Assembly: GCA_023715865.1 (NCBI GenBank)
Contig: JAMBOW010000009.1
Coordinates: 62,001 to 126,000, forward strand
Reading direction: 5' to 3'
Length of the DNA stretch: 64,000 bases
DNA from: Neobacillus mesonae
Lineage (GTDB): Bacteria; Bacillota; Bacilli; Paenibacillales; Paenibacillaceae
A program made the translations under genes and the position numbers. Under the pieces are notes generated by a model. It saw only the letters and a program-made list of their open reading frames with translations, did not search any database and was not told the origin of the DNA. Numbering within the stretch: position 1 is the first letter of the stretch; every line of letters starts with the position of its first letter. This document shows positions 51,486-61,105 of the stretch, piece by piece.

Positions 51486-53249
51486 ATGAAGAAGAATCGA
51501 AAAACTGCCCTGAATGTGCGCAAAAAGAATATACAAAAGGTACGGAAATCGATAATTCAAGCTATCATACTTGCTGCTCTAGCCGTACTGCTCATTCAGA
51601 CGATATTTAATATAGAGAAATATGAAGAGCCTGATCGGAGTGCCTGGAGTCAGAAGGACGGCTTTATTGCACTGTCTTATTTTGGTGTCGGGCGTACGGG
51701 ATCTGCGAAGCTAGTGGATAAAGACCAGCTGGAGGATCAGCTTCAGGCGCTGTACGATCAGGGGTATGTGACCATATCCCAGCAGGACGTCATTGACTAT
51801 TACAGCAAGGGCAAGGCCCTGCCGGACAAGGCGCTGTTTCTGTCCTTCGAAGACGGGCGTAATGATTCCGGACTCTTCGCTCAGCCCCTGCTGGAGAAGC
51901 TCAATTACAAAGCGACGTTTCTCTCTTACGCTAACAAGGTGGGCAATAGCGAACGGAAATTCGTACAGCCAAAGGAAATGAAGAAGATGACGGATACCGG
52001 CTTCTGGGAGCTGGGAAGCAATGGATACCGGCTGAGCTATATTAATATATTCGACGATGAAGGCCGATTTATCGGAGCAAGAGACGAGAGCGAGCTGCCG
52101 GACAAGTCGGAGATTGAATATTACAATCATTATCTTATGGATTTTATCCGTGACAAGAATATGATCCCCGTGGAAGACAGGGAGCAGATGGAGTCCAGAA
52201 TCAAGAACGACTACGATCTGATGCAGAACATCTATACGGATTCACTGGGCTATGTTCCAGGCGTATATATGATTATGCATGCGAATGCGCTCGGAGAAGG
52301 AATGAACAGGCTTGTAACCAATGCGAACGAGGAGAACATCAGGGAATTGTTCAACATTCACTTTAACCGGGAAGGTACCTCGTTAAATACACTGCAGGAT
52401 TCCATATATAATCTGAACCGTGTGCAGCCTGCACCATACTGGGCAACGAATCATTTGCTTATGAAGATTATGCAGGATACGGGCGAAACTCTGCAGTTCG
52501 TACAAGGAGACGAAGACGAGGCAAAGAATTGGAGTCTGATTGAAGGAGCTGCAGAGTTTAAGGAAGGTGAGATCGTACTCACATCGCCTGCTGGGGGGAT
52601 TGGCAAGCTGGAGCTCCGTGAATCGTTAGGAGCGAAGAATGCCCAGATCAGCTTTCAGGCAGCTGGCAATGTGGTTGGACGGCAAGGGGTTTATATACGA
52701 AACGATGAGCAGAAGGAGAGCTACGTTCGAGTTGACCTTGTAAATAATAGGCTGCGCGTGGTGCAAAAAGTGGCCGGGCACGAAGCGGAAACGATATATG
52801 AAGAGGAGCTTGATCCGGTCAACTGGTCTTATGAGGACCTCGCTTACGATAAGGCTTCTGTTTATACAAAGGTTCAGACAACAGCAGGTGACCGGGATGC
52901 CGAGGATGAATATCCGATTAACATAGCAGATCACCGGCAATTCGATATTTCTCTTCAGGATCAAAAGCTGAGTGTAACGGTGGACGATAAATTATGGATT
53001 GATCAGCTGCGGATTGACGATTCCATTGAAGAGGGGACGCTCGCGCTTTACTCTGCTTATCACAAGCAGAATAAGAAGGATACGATTTATGATGGAATCT
53101 TCAAACAGGTTACAGTGTATGTGAGCGAACCGGGTGAAGATGCAGCTGCCGAGCTGTACAGCAACATTCCACATGGCTGGGAAAGAGCTTCTTTTGCTGT
53201 GCGCCGTGCCTTCGATTCAGCAGTGGATTGGGCTGTTGAAACGTTCTGA
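51486..53249 (+). CDS. Degenerate NodB protein with lectin-like domain
   Basis: A 587-residue exported protein whose ATG directly follows the synthase stop. One N-terminal membrane anchor (about 25-42) is followed by a NodB-like fold with LFLSFEDGRNDSG instead of TFDDG and ELGSNGYRL where HSxTH is expected, so metal binding is probably lost. The C-terminal half (about 350-560) looks like a concanavalin-type sugar-binding sandwich (GRQGVYIRNDEQKESYVRVDL, FDISLQDQKLSVTVDD). It may guide or cap the polymer at the cell surface, a role similar to inactive PgaB-like domains; this is inference. Confidence 0.72.
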   Translation: MKKNRKTALNVRKKNIQKVRKSIIQAIILAALAVLLIQTIFNIEKYEEPDRSAWSQKDGFIALSYFGVGRTGSAKLVDKDQLEDQLQALYDQGYVTISQQDVIDYYSKGKALPDKALFLSFEDGRNDSGLFAQPLLEKLNYKATFLSYANKVGNSERKFVQPKEMKKMTDTGFWELGSNGYRLSYINIFDDEGRFIGARDESELPDKSEIEYYNHYLMDFIRDKNMIPVEDREQMESRIKNDYDLMQNIYTDSLGYVPGVYMIMHANALGEGMNRLVTNANEENIRELFNIHFNREGTSLNTLQDSIYNLNRVQPAPYWATNHLLMKIMQDTGETLQFVQGDEDEAKNWSLIEGAAEFKEGEIVLTSPAGGIGKLELRESLGAKNAQISFQAAGNVVGRQGVYIRNDEQKESYVRVDLVNNRLRVVQKVAGHEAETIYEEELDPVNWSYEDLAYDKASVYTKVQTTAGDRDAEDEYPINIADHRQFDISLQDQKLSVTVDDKLWIDQLRIDDSIEEGTLALYSAYHKQNKKDTIYDGIFKQVTVYVSEPGEDAAAELYSNIPHGWERASFAVRRAFDSAVDWAVETF

Positions 53250-53306
53250 TGAGGTTTATATATGGAAGGGAAAGTCAGTCATTAATGCCTAAAGAATGGA
53301 GATAGG

Positions 53307-54389
53307 ATGTTGTTTACTAAAGGATATGGAAAGCTGGTGATTGGAGTCGCTGTCCTGCTGATGCTTGGAATCTTGGCTGTCCTGCTGCTCCAATCGAAAG
53401 ACAATAGAGCGGAAGCGCCTGCACAAGCCGCTATCCCGCCCGCGCGGCAGCTGTCGGTCTGGATTACCGATTGGCAGTGGGAAGAAGGAAACGCAGATTG
53501 GTCATCCATACCTGCGGGGTCAGCAGATTTACAGCTGTTTGCAGCATATTTTGATGAGCGGGATGAGCTCTATTTCACGGATACACTTACAAATGCTCTT
53601 CCCCGGCTTCATGAGCTGGCTGCTGAAGAAGCGGATTTAGAATCGGTTATCGGACTTACTCTCGTGAATGATGTCATTCATGCTGATGGAAGCTCGGTTC
53701 AGAAGGACTCTGAGCTTCTGAACCGGCTTACGGCGACAGAGGAAGCAAGGCAGCGGCATATTCAGAGGATTGCACAAACAGTGGAACAATACAGTTTGGA
53801 ACAAATAGAGATCGATTATGAACAGGTGGAAGAACAGGATTGGCCGAACATGCTGCTATTTTATGAGGAGCTGGCCGGTAGGCTTAAAGAGATGAATGTC
53901 TCTCTGCGGGTTGTGCTTGAGCCAAGAGCACCGGTTGAACAGCTTGAGCTGCCAGAGGGACCGGAATATGTCATGATGGCATATAATTTATATGGTGGTC
54001 ACAGCGGACCTGGACCCAAAGCAGATTTGGATTTTATTGCTGCTCTTGCAGGCAGGATGAGCCATATTCCTGGAGATCCGATCATTGCCTTCTCCACAGG
54101 GGGCTTCGATTGGGAAGAAGAAGGAGGCACGTCTTCCCTCACAGAACAGAGTGCGGCAGACTTGGCCGATTCTCTTGGACTGAAGCCCGAACGGGACCCG
54201 GGCAGCGGCAGCGTATATTTTGAGTACAACAATGAGGCAGGCATCAAGCATACGGTGTGGTACGCAGATGACGTGACCTTGAGAGGCTGGATTGATGAAG
54301 CGAGCCGTCAGGGGATTTATAAGGTTGCGTTATGGCGGCTTGGTGAACTTGGAGAAGAGACAATACGCATGCTTGGTGAAATCAAGTAA
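53307..54389 (+). CDS. GH18-like glycoside hydrolase of the exopolysaccharide operon
   Basis: A 360-residue membrane-anchored or secreted protein: N-terminal hydrophobic segment (about 9-28), then a TIM-barrel-like domain. LEQIEIDYEQV corresponds to the GH18 DxxDxDxE strand with a catalytic Glu. SLRVVLEPRAP, YVMMAYNLYGG and VWYADDVTLRGWIDEA fit later barrel strands. It probably trims or releases a GlcNAc-containing polymer, as the hydrolase half of PgaB does. It ends the operon before a strong terminator. Confidence 0.72.
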   Translation: MLFTKGYGKLVIGVAVLLMLGILAVLLLQSKDNRAEAPAQAAIPPARQLSVWITDWQWEEGNADWSSIPAGSADLQLFAAYFDERDELYFTDTLTNALPRLHELAAEEADLESVIGLTLVNDVIHADGSSVQKDSELLNRLTATEEARQRHIQRIAQTVEQYSLEQIEIDYEQVEEQDWPNMLLFYEELAGRLKEMNVSLRVVLEPRAPVEQLELPEGPEYVMMAYNLYGGHSGPGPKADLDFIAALAGRMSHIPGDPIIAFSTGGFDWEEEGGTSSLTEQSAADLADSLGLKPERDPGSGSVYFEYNNEAGIKHTVWYADDVTLRGWIDEASRQGIYKVALWRLGELGEETIRMLGEIK

Positions 54390-54458
54390 ATGTCGAATTA
54401 TTGTAGTCTTTTCCCGCTAAGATTCGGGGTAAGAAATTAAACGTTTTCATGATACAAT

Positions 54459-54514
54459 GAGGAAGTGAAGGAAAGGGTACGGCGGACGGACCTTTCTTTG
54501 CTTCCTCGTTTTTT
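54459..54514 (+). terminator. Terminator of the exopolysaccharide operon
   Basis: GAGGAAG...AAGGAAAGG pairs with CCTTTCTT...CTTCCTC, then TTTTTT. Confidence 0.9.
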
Positions 54515-54575
54515 GTAACCTACTGTATCTGGTTATGTAACCGCAATCATATAATAGAGAAGGTGAGAGGCAACC

Positions 54576-57500
54576 ATGAATCAGAAACAACTTTTTAATG
54601 CTGGATGGGAATTCGCAAAGAGTAAACTGGACGTTACAGAGCACACGGGACTAACGTTCGAGAAGGTAGATCTTCCTCATGATTGGCTGATCTATAACAC
54701 ACTGGACCTCTATGAGAACAGCATTGGCTGGTATCGCAAAAAGTTTGATTACACGAAGGAAGAGAAGCAGGTTCTGCTATCCTTTGACGGCGTATATATG
54801 GACTCTTCCGTGTATGTAAACGGACAGTTTGCAGGGGAATGGAAATACGGATATTCTGCTTTTGAGCATGATATAACAGAAGCACTTGTCGAGGGCGAGA
54901 ATGAGATCCTCGTTAAAGTTGTTCACCAAAGCCCGAACAGCAGATGGTATTCCGGAGCAGGAATTTACCGTAATGTATGGCTTAAGACAAGAGATAAGAA
55001 TCATATTGCTGCGAATGGCATTTACATATCAATATCGCAGGAGGAGAGCGGCAGCTGGAAGGTTGAAGTGGACACAGATGCAAGCATCTATGCAGATGCC
55101 GAGCTGACCCACACCATCCTGTATCAAGGAGAAATTGTTGCATCTTCATCAGACAAAATTTCTGCCGATAGACAAGCTGAGGTAACGAACCGTCAGCAAA
55201 TCAAGGTGGAAGATCCTCAGTTGTGGAGCACGGATGAGCCCCATCTGTATCAGCTGGTAACGGAATTGCAGGCAGGCGGAGAAACGGTCGAGAACATTAC
55301 ACACAATATCGGCTTCCGCACCGTCAGCTTGGATCCAAATGACGGTTTCCGTCTGAATGGCGTAAAGATGAAGCTGAACGGTGTGTGTGAGCACCATGAT
55401 CTGGGCGCTTTAGGTGCCGCTTTTAATGTAACTGCTCTGCGCAGAAGATTTAACCTGCTCAAAGAGATGGGCGTGAACTCCATTCGGACTGCCCATAATA
55501 TGCCGGCGAAGGAACTCATGGACCTGGCGGACGAGATGGGCATGCTCATCGTTTCCGAAGCTTTTGATATGTGGGAGAGATCCAAGACGCCATTTGATTA
55601 CGCAAGATTCTTCCCGGAATGGGCGCATACCGACGTGAAGAGCTGGGTGCTGAGGGACCGCAACCATCCAAGTCTTATCATGTGGAGCATCGGGAACGAG
55701 ATTTATGATACGCATGCAGATGAACGGGGTCAGGAAGTGACCCGAATGCTGATGGACTATGTGCTGGAGTTTGATCCGAAGCAAAATGCGCGCGTTACCA
55801 TTGGTTCCAACTACATGCCTTGGGAAAATGCCCAAAAATGCGCCGACATTGTCAAAGTGGCTGGCTACAACTATGCAGAGAAATATTATGATAAGCATCA
55901 TGAGGAGCATCCAGACTGGATTATCTACGGATCGGAGACAGCGTCTGTTGTTCAAAGCCGGGGAATCTATCATTTTCCGTTTGAGAAATCGATCCTTGCC
56001 GACGATGATGAGCAGTGCTCCGCACTGGGTAACAGTACGACGAGCTGGGGGGCGAAGTCGGCGGAGGCGTGTATTCTGGCGGAAAGAGATACGCCATACT
56101 CACTCGGGCAGTATTTGTGGACTGGATTCGACTACATCGGAGAGCCGACACCGTATCATACGAAGAATTCGTATTTCGGGCAGTTGGATACAGCTACGTT
56201 TAAGAAGGACTCTTACTACATCTACCAATCAGCATGGACAGACTACAAAAAAGCGCCGATGGTTCACATTTTCCCTTATTGGGATTTCAGTCCTGGTCAG
56301 ATGATCGACGTCCGCGTATGCTCGAATGCGCCGAAGATTGAGCTGCAGCTGAACGGCAGCACGATCGGAACGTACGATATTGATCATGCCCACGGAACGC
56401 AGCTGGTCGGCTGGTGGAAGGTTCCTTATGAGGAAGGCGAGCTTAAGGCAATTGCATATGACGAAGAAGGCAATATCATCGCTACGGATGTACAGAGCTC
56501 CTATAAGGATGCGAGCAAGATTCGTCTCGCACCGGATAAGAACCAGCTTACGGCTAACGGTACGGACCTGATCTTTGTAGAGATCAATGTAGAGGATGAA
56601 GACGGCAACACAGTTCAGAATGCGACTAATCGCGTAAATGTCAGTGTAACTGGAGCTGGCCGCTTGCTTGGTCTCGATAATGGAGACAGTACGGATTATG
56701 ATCCATACAAAGGCCAGAGCAGAAGACTCTTCAGCGGCAAGCTGATGGCGATCATAGGCGCAGCGAAAGAGTCTGGAACAATTAAGGTTGAGGTAACCTC
56801 TGAGGGACTGACAGGTCAGTCGATCGAATTTGATGCTGTTCCTGCAGAAGCTGCTGTCTTAGAAGGAACGGATGCAAATACGAAGAATGAGGCGCTCGCC
56901 GTAATTACAGGAAATGAGACTGAAATTCCACTGCGCAAAATTGAGATCATCAGTGCCGAAGGCCAAGTGTTTGATCCTTCCCGACAAGAGATGACCGTGA
57001 CAGCCAAGCTGTATCCGGAGAATACTTCCTACACAGATATTGCCTGGTCAGTCGTGAACGATGCAGGGATTGAGTCCAATATTGCTAAGGTTGAAGCAGA
57101 CGGCCATTCTGCTGTCATCCATGCACTTGGCGACGGTGAATTCCTGGTTCGGGCAACAAGCAAGAACGGTACAGACAAGACGAAGCTGATTTCCCATCTT
57201 GAGTTTAAAGTGGAGGGACTCGGTACGGCCTTTAAAGATCCGTATGGCTTCATTACCGGGGGGCTCTATGATTATGCGAAAGGCGATGTCAGCAACGGGA
57301 ACGAGAAAGGCGTTGCAACCAGCCGGGATGGGGAAACTCATGTAGGCTTCCGCAATATCGATTTTGGAGCTTATGGGTCGGATACCATCACGATTCCAAT
57401 CTTTGCTCTGTCGAATGAGGATTACTTCCTGCAAATCTGGGAGGGCATGCCGGACGAAGAGGGCAGCACACTCCTCGCTGATGTGGTTTATCAGAAGGAG

Positions 57501-57992
57501 TCTAGATGGAATGTCTACCAAGAGGAAACTTACCGTCTGTCCAAGCGGCTTCGCGGTATTACGTCCATTTGTTTTGTGCTGAAGCAGAAGATTCATATCA
57601 AGGGCTTCTCGTTTGAGAAGAAGAACAGGGCTTTTGAAGCGAATGCAGCAGCGCAGTGCGATCATATCTATGGCGATACATTCACGATATCCGGTGATAA
57701 CGTAGAGGGGATCGGCAACAACGTTTCCTTAGAGTTTACCGAGATGGATTTCACAGCTGAAGGGGCATCAAGGCTTGTTGTATTTGGCAGCTCACCAATC
57801 GACAAGAATACGATCCATATCCGGTTTGCGGGTCCCAACGGTGAGAATAACCAGCTTGTAGAATTTACACAGACCCAAGACTATGAAGAGCAGGTCTTTG
57901 AGCTGGAGAAAATAACAGGCCTGCAGAAGGTGACCTTTATCTTCCTACCGGGAAGTAATTTCGACTTCGGTTGGTTCCGGTTTGAGAAATAG
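54576..57992 (+). CDS. GH2 beta-galactosidase-like glycoside hydrolase
   Basis: A 1,138-residue cytoplasmic protein (no signal peptide). The N-terminal jelly roll (LPHDW, SIGWYRKKF, VYVNGQFAGEWKYGYSAFEHD), Ig-like domain and TIM barrel follow GH2 order. LNGVCEHHDLGALG and GVNSIRTAHN are signature pieces. WSIGNEIYD holds the acid/base Glu and IYGSETAS the nucleophile. Ig-like/Big domains and a C-terminal CBM6-like sandwich (about 1000-1138) are extra. It acts on beta-galactosides or related beta-glycosides; exact specificity is unknown. AGGTGAG precedes ATG 54576. Monocistronic. Confidence 0.92.
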   Translation: MNQKQLFNAGWEFAKSKLDVTEHTGLTFEKVDLPHDWLIYNTLDLYENSIGWYRKKFDYTKEEKQVLLSFDGVYMDSSVYVNGQFAGEWKYGYSAFEHDITEALVEGENEILVKVVHQSPNSRWYSGAGIYRNVWLKTRDKNHIAANGIYISISQEESGSWKVEVDTDASIYADAELTHTILYQGEIVASSSDKISADRQAEVTNRQQIKVEDPQLWSTDEPHLYQLVTELQAGGETVENITHNIGFRTVSLDPNDGFRLNGVKMKLNGVCEHHDLGALGAAFNVTALRRRFNLLKEMGVNSIRTAHNMPAKELMDLADEMGMLIVSEAFDMWERSKTPFDYARFFPEWAHTDVKSWVLRDRNHPSLIMWSIGNEIYDTHADERGQEVTRMLMDYVLEFDPKQNARVTIGSNYMPWENAQKCADIVKVAGYNYAEKYYDKHHEEHPDWIIYGSETASVVQSRGIYHFPFEKSILADDDEQCSALGNSTTSWGAKSAEACILAERDTPYSLGQYLWTGFDYIGEPTPYHTKNSYFGQLDTATFKKDSYYIYQSAWTDYKKAPMVHIFPYWDFSPGQMIDVRVCSNAPKIELQLNGSTIGTYDIDHAHGTQLVGWWKVPYEEGELKAIAYDEEGNIIATDVQSSYKDASKIRLAPDKNQLTANGTDLIFVEINVEDEDGNTVQNATNRVNVSVTGAGRLLGLDNGDSTDYDPYKGQSRRLFSGKLMAIIGAAKESGTIKVEVTSEGLTGQSIEFDAVPAEAAVLEGTDANTKNEALAVITGNETEIPLRKIEIISAEGQVFDPSRQEMTVTAKLYPENTSYTDIAWSVVNDAGIESNIAKVEADGHSAVIHALGDGEFLVRATSKNGTDKTKLISHLEFKVEGLGTAFKDPYGFITGGLYDYAKGDVSNGNEKGVATSRDGETHVGFRNIDFGAYGSDTITIPIFALSNEDYFLQIWEGMPDEEGSTLLADVVYQKESRWNVYQEETYRLSKRLRGITSICFVLKQKIHIKGFSFEKKNRAFEANAAAQCDHIYGDTFTISGDNVEGIGNNVSLEFTEMDFTAEGASRLVVFGSSPIDKNTIHIRFAGPNGENNQLVEFTQTQDYEEQVFELEKITGLQKVTFIFLPGSNFDFGWFRFEK

Positions 57993-58002
57993 AGGGAATT
58001 AG

Positions 58003-58050
58003 ATTTGCAAAGAGAGGGGAGGGGCTGCAGGCTCCTCTTTCTTTTTTTTT
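58003..58050 (+). terminator. Terminator of the GH2 gene
   Basis: GAGGGG-type arm around CTGCAG pairing with CTCCTC, then a long T-run. Confidence 0.75.
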
Positions 58051-58146
58051 ATTACAATTATAAATCAAAGAATCAGGAAACCTTTTAGGCAGTAAGATGC
58101 GTCTAATTCATATATATCTAGTTGCTGCAGATGGGAGGGGATTAGA

Positions 58147-58494
58147 ATGTATAAATGGATCGCAATATTGACCTTTTTCCTGCTTATCGCAGGCGGATGT
58201 TCTTCTGAAGATAAGGGGAATGAGACCGCCATTGAGGGTCTGGTTATCGATAAGAGTGAGAACAGACTGCTGATTGTGTCCGCAGCAGATCGAGCGGAAA
58301 TTAATCTTCAAGAGCAAACGGTGGAAGAAATCTTGGGCATGGTGAGTCCTGATGCAATATGGATTTCAGCCCCGGTATCAACCATTGAGCAGTATGATAC
58401 TGGAGATGAGGTAAGAGTAACCATTGAGGGAGGGGTCAATACATCCTATCCTGCACAGGCCAGTGCCAAGAGCATAGATCCCATCCATGAGTAA
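58147..58494 (+). CDS. DUF3221 (YobA-like) lipoprotein
   Basis: A 115-residue lipoprotein: signal segment and lipobox IAGGC at about 15-19, then a small OB-like domain (IEGLVIDKSENRLLIVS..., DTGDEVRVTIEGG...SYPAQASAK) typical of DUF3221/YobA. Function unknown. GGGAGGGG precedes ATG 58147. Confidence 0.8.
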   Translation: MYKWIAILTFFLLIAGGCSSEDKGNETAIEGLVIDKSENRLLIVSAADRAEINLQEQTVEEILGMVSPDAIWISAPVSTIEQYDTGDEVRVTIEGGVNTSYPAQASAKSIDPIHE

Positions 58495-58531
58495 AAGGGG
58501 CAGGAAAGTTCTGCTCCCTTTTGCTTTGTCA
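58493..58531 (+). terminator. Terminator of the DUF3221 gene
   Basis: AAAAGGGGCAG-...-CTGCTCCCTTTT, starting at the stop codon. Confidence 0.8.
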
Positions 58532-58657
58532 TTTCCTTTTCCAGCGGACTGCAGCGTTTAGTGGGGATATTTGTAAATTTTTTGTATATTATCTTATATT
58601 TGAGCTCATTACAGAGTATTCTTGATACATAAGACTGCATGTGAGGAGCTGTTACCA

Positions 58658-59224
58658 TTGCATATTGGAATTGACCTGGATAATACGGTGCTGGATGCGA
58701 CGTCTACTCATTTGAAGTATTACAACTTAGCTTCGGGGTTTTCTTTTACGCCTCAGGACGTGAATGATTTTTATATGTATCGGCTGTATGGATGGGATGA
58801 GGCTACAAGAAATACGGTATATGAACGATACGGACGTGATATTCACTGGACCTCTGCACCTTTTCCGATGGCTGTGGAGACTCTGCAGCAGCTGTTCAGT
58901 GAGCACCAAATTACGATTGTTACAGCTAGACCCATGCTTTTTCACGACGTGACGGTGGAATGGCTTGAACATCATAACATCCAATATCACAGCATTGTGC
59001 TGTGTGAAAATAAGCTTGAGCAGTGCGTCAATGCCAAGATTGATGTATTGATCGACGATGGACCTCATTATGCACGGGAATTCGCCCAGGCGAAGAAGCC
59101 GGTGATTCTGTATGAGCAGCCCTACAATCGATCTATTATAGATGACTATGTGTATCGTGCTTCGGATTGGCTTGAGGTTAAAAAGCATATCGATCACTTA
59201 GCATCTCATAGCGTTTCATTTTAA
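58658..59224 (+). CDS. 5'(3')-deoxyribonucleotidase-like HAD protein
   Basis: A 188-residue HAD-superfamily protein from TTG 58658 (GAGGAGC upstream; the frame from 58622 lacks a site). IGIDLDNTVLD is HAD motif I (D-x-D), ITIVTARPM motif II, and DVLIDDGPHY motif IV. This matches the NT5C-type nucleotidases (YqfW/YorS-like), which dephosphorylate deoxynucleotides. It lies 26 bp upstream of the DUF1801 gene, so they may be co-transcribed. Confidence 0.85.
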   Translation: MHIGIDLDNTVLDATSTHLKYYNLASGFSFTPQDVNDFYMYRLYGWDEATRNTVYERYGRDIHWTSAPFPMAVETLQQLFSEHQITIVTARPMLFHDVTVEWLEHHNIQYHSIVLCENKLEQCVNAKIDVLIDDGPHYAREFAQAKKPVILYEQPYNRSIIDDYVYRASDWLEVKKHIDHLASHSVSF

Positions 59225-59249
59225 ATTTCCAAAATAAAAGGAGCGGAAT

Positions 59250-59606
59250 ATGTCCGACAGCAAACCAGCCTATGAATCTATCGATGCGTATATTGCCGTG
59301 TTCCTGCCGGAAGTTCAAGACGTATTACAGACCTTAAGACAGGTGATCAAGGAGGCTGCACCCGAGGCAAAGGAGAAAATAAGTTATCAAATGCCGACGT
59401 TTGAGCTGCGCGGCAACCTGGTTCATTTTGCAGCTTTTAAAAATCATATTGGATTCTATCCTGGTGCCAGTGGCATTGCTGCGTTTCAGGATGAGCTGTC
59501 GGTTTATAAAAGTGCGAAAGGGTCAGTGCAATTCCCCCTCGATCAGCCGCTGCCTTATGAATTAATCAGCAGAATCGTTAAATTCAGGGTTATGGAGAAT
59601 AGGTGA
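59250..59606 (+). CDS. DUF1801 (YdhG-like) protein
   Basis: A 118-residue protein. YESIDAYIAVFLPEVQDVLQ, APEAKEKISYQMPTFELRG and FAAFKNHIGFYPG are the family core, sometimes labelled iron chaperone by homology to frataxin-like folds. AAGGAG precedes ATG 59250. Metal binding is not evident from the residues. Confidence 0.88.
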   Translation: MSDSKPAYESIDAYIAVFLPEVQDVLQTLRQVIKEAAPEAKEKISYQMPTFELRGNLVHFAAFKNHIGFYPGASGIAAFQDELSVYKSAKGSVQFPLDQPLPYELISRIVKFRVMENR

Positions 59607-59646
59607 ACAGCAGGGGAAATAAGAAACGGGCAGGGGGTGTACAGGA

Positions 59647-61104
59647 TTGCGTGTATCATCAGATGTATCTGAATATCATCCACTAAACTTAAATGACACA
59701 GCTGCGTTTTTTGCAAAAATACGAGAGCTGAAATTGGAAGTAAACAGCTTTATTCTCCTGCAGGATGGTCAGAGGAGGGCTGAATTTTACCGTGAACCCT
59801 ATCGGAAGGACTGTCCTCAGCTGCTCTATTCTTTAAGTAAAAGCTTTACTTCAATCGCCGCAGGGATTGCTTGGGACCATGGGCTGTTACGTTTGGACGA
59901 TCCCGTGATCTCTTTTTTTCCTGATCAGCTGCCGGATGTGATCTCACCAAACTTATCGAAAATGACGGTTCACCATCTGCTATCTATGACTGCCGGGCAT
60001 CATGACAATATTTATGAAGCTGTGGCTAGGGAGCAGGATTGGGTAAAAGCATTTCTCTCTTTAGAAGTGGAGCATGAACCGGGGAGCTATTATCTATACA
60101 GCACGCACTCCACTTATATGCTGGCAGCCATACTGGAGCAGGTTACTGGACAAAATCTGGTGGACTATCTGATGCCGACTCTATTTGAGCCGTTAGACAT
60201 ACCTCGTCCGAGCTGGGAAACGTGCCCGATGGGGATTACGGCAGGAGGGATGGGCCTAAGTCTATCAACGGAAAACGTCGCAAAATTTGGGCAGCTGCTT
60301 CTGAATAAAGGAACGTATGAGGGCAGAAGGATCGTATCCGAGCGGTATATTGAACTCGCCACAACTAAGCATAGTGATACGGACGCAATAAAGGAGCGAG
60401 TGGATTGGCAGCAGGGCTACGGATATCAGTTTCATTTATGCCGGAGGGACTGCTATAGGGGCGACGGGTCTTTTGGACAGCTTTGCTTTGTGGCGCCTCA
60501 GGAGAATATCGTCATTGCTGCAAATGCAAGCTTTAAGAGCATGAAGCCGCTGCAAACTTTGCTGGATTTGATCTATGAATATATTCTTGACCCAATAAAG
60601 GAATCAGATAATGGTTCTTCTGGGGTTATGCAAGGGGATCAAGTGACATCAACAAGCAGCAGCTCGTCTGTTATGGCTTCCGCCGTTCCGGATGTTCATC
60701 CGGTTTCGATCGGTATTCCCGATATAGACGGCAGAAGCTACCTGCTAAGCATGAATCCCCACGGGCTGCAGAAGCTTAGCTTTTATATGAGAAAAAATCT
60801 GCTGGAGGTTCATACATTCTACGGAGACGAGCGGGACACGGAGCTGCTTTTTAATTTTGAAGAGCTGATGAATGGGCGTGCCGTCTTTCATAAAGACCTT
60901 TCTCTGCATCTGCAGGAGGTCGTTACCCATGCGATATGGCGCGATGAGAATACGCTGACGCTGACGCTTTTTTATATTGAGACACCGTACATCGTTACAT
61001 ACACGATTTCATTTCTTAGCTTAAGTACAATTGACGTTCAACTGAACATGAATGTCTCTCTAGGCATACCTAGAAATTTTCAAGTTAGAGGGTATTTAAT
61101 ATAA
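59647..61104 (+). CDS. Class C beta-lactamase-fold serine hydrolase
   Basis: A 485-residue protein without a signal peptide. YSLSKSFTSIAAGIAWD carries the SxxK nucleophile. YLYSTHSTYMLAAILE holds the Tyr of the YxN position (here YST), and GITAGGMGLSLS and GDGSFGQLCFV complete the fold. The last ~120 residues are an additional beta-rich domain. Likely an esterase/peptidase-type hydrolase rather than an antibiotic resistance enzyme, given its cytosolic form. TTG 59647 with AGGGGGTG upstream. It converges on the 61861 gene with almost no gap. Confidence 0.85.
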   Translation: MRVSSDVSEYHPLNLNDTAAFFAKIRELKLEVNSFILLQDGQRRAEFYREPYRKDCPQLLYSLSKSFTSIAAGIAWDHGLLRLDDPVISFFPDQLPDVISPNLSKMTVHHLLSMTAGHHDNIYEAVAREQDWVKAFLSLEVEHEPGSYYLYSTHSTYMLAAILEQVTGQNLVDYLMPTLFEPLDIPRPSWETCPMGITAGGMGLSLSTENVAKFGQLLLNKGTYEGRRIVSERYIELATTKHSDTDAIKERVDWQQGYGYQFHLCRRDCYRGDGSFGQLCFVAPQENIVIAANASFKSMKPLQTLLDLIYEYILDPIKESDNGSSGVMQGDQVTSTSSSSSVMASAVPDVHPVSIGIPDIDGRSYLLSMNPHGLQKLSFYMRKNLLEVHTFYGDERDTELLFNFEELMNGRAVFHKDLSLHLQEVVTHAIWRDENTLTLTLFYIETPYIVTYTISFLSLSTIDVQLNMNVSLGIPRNFQVRGYLI

Positions 61105-61105
61105 T

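Noticed and set aside
59647..61104. Antibiotic-resistance beta-lactamase
   Set aside because: No signal peptide, YST rather than YxN, and an extra C-terminal domain point to a general serine hydrolase.
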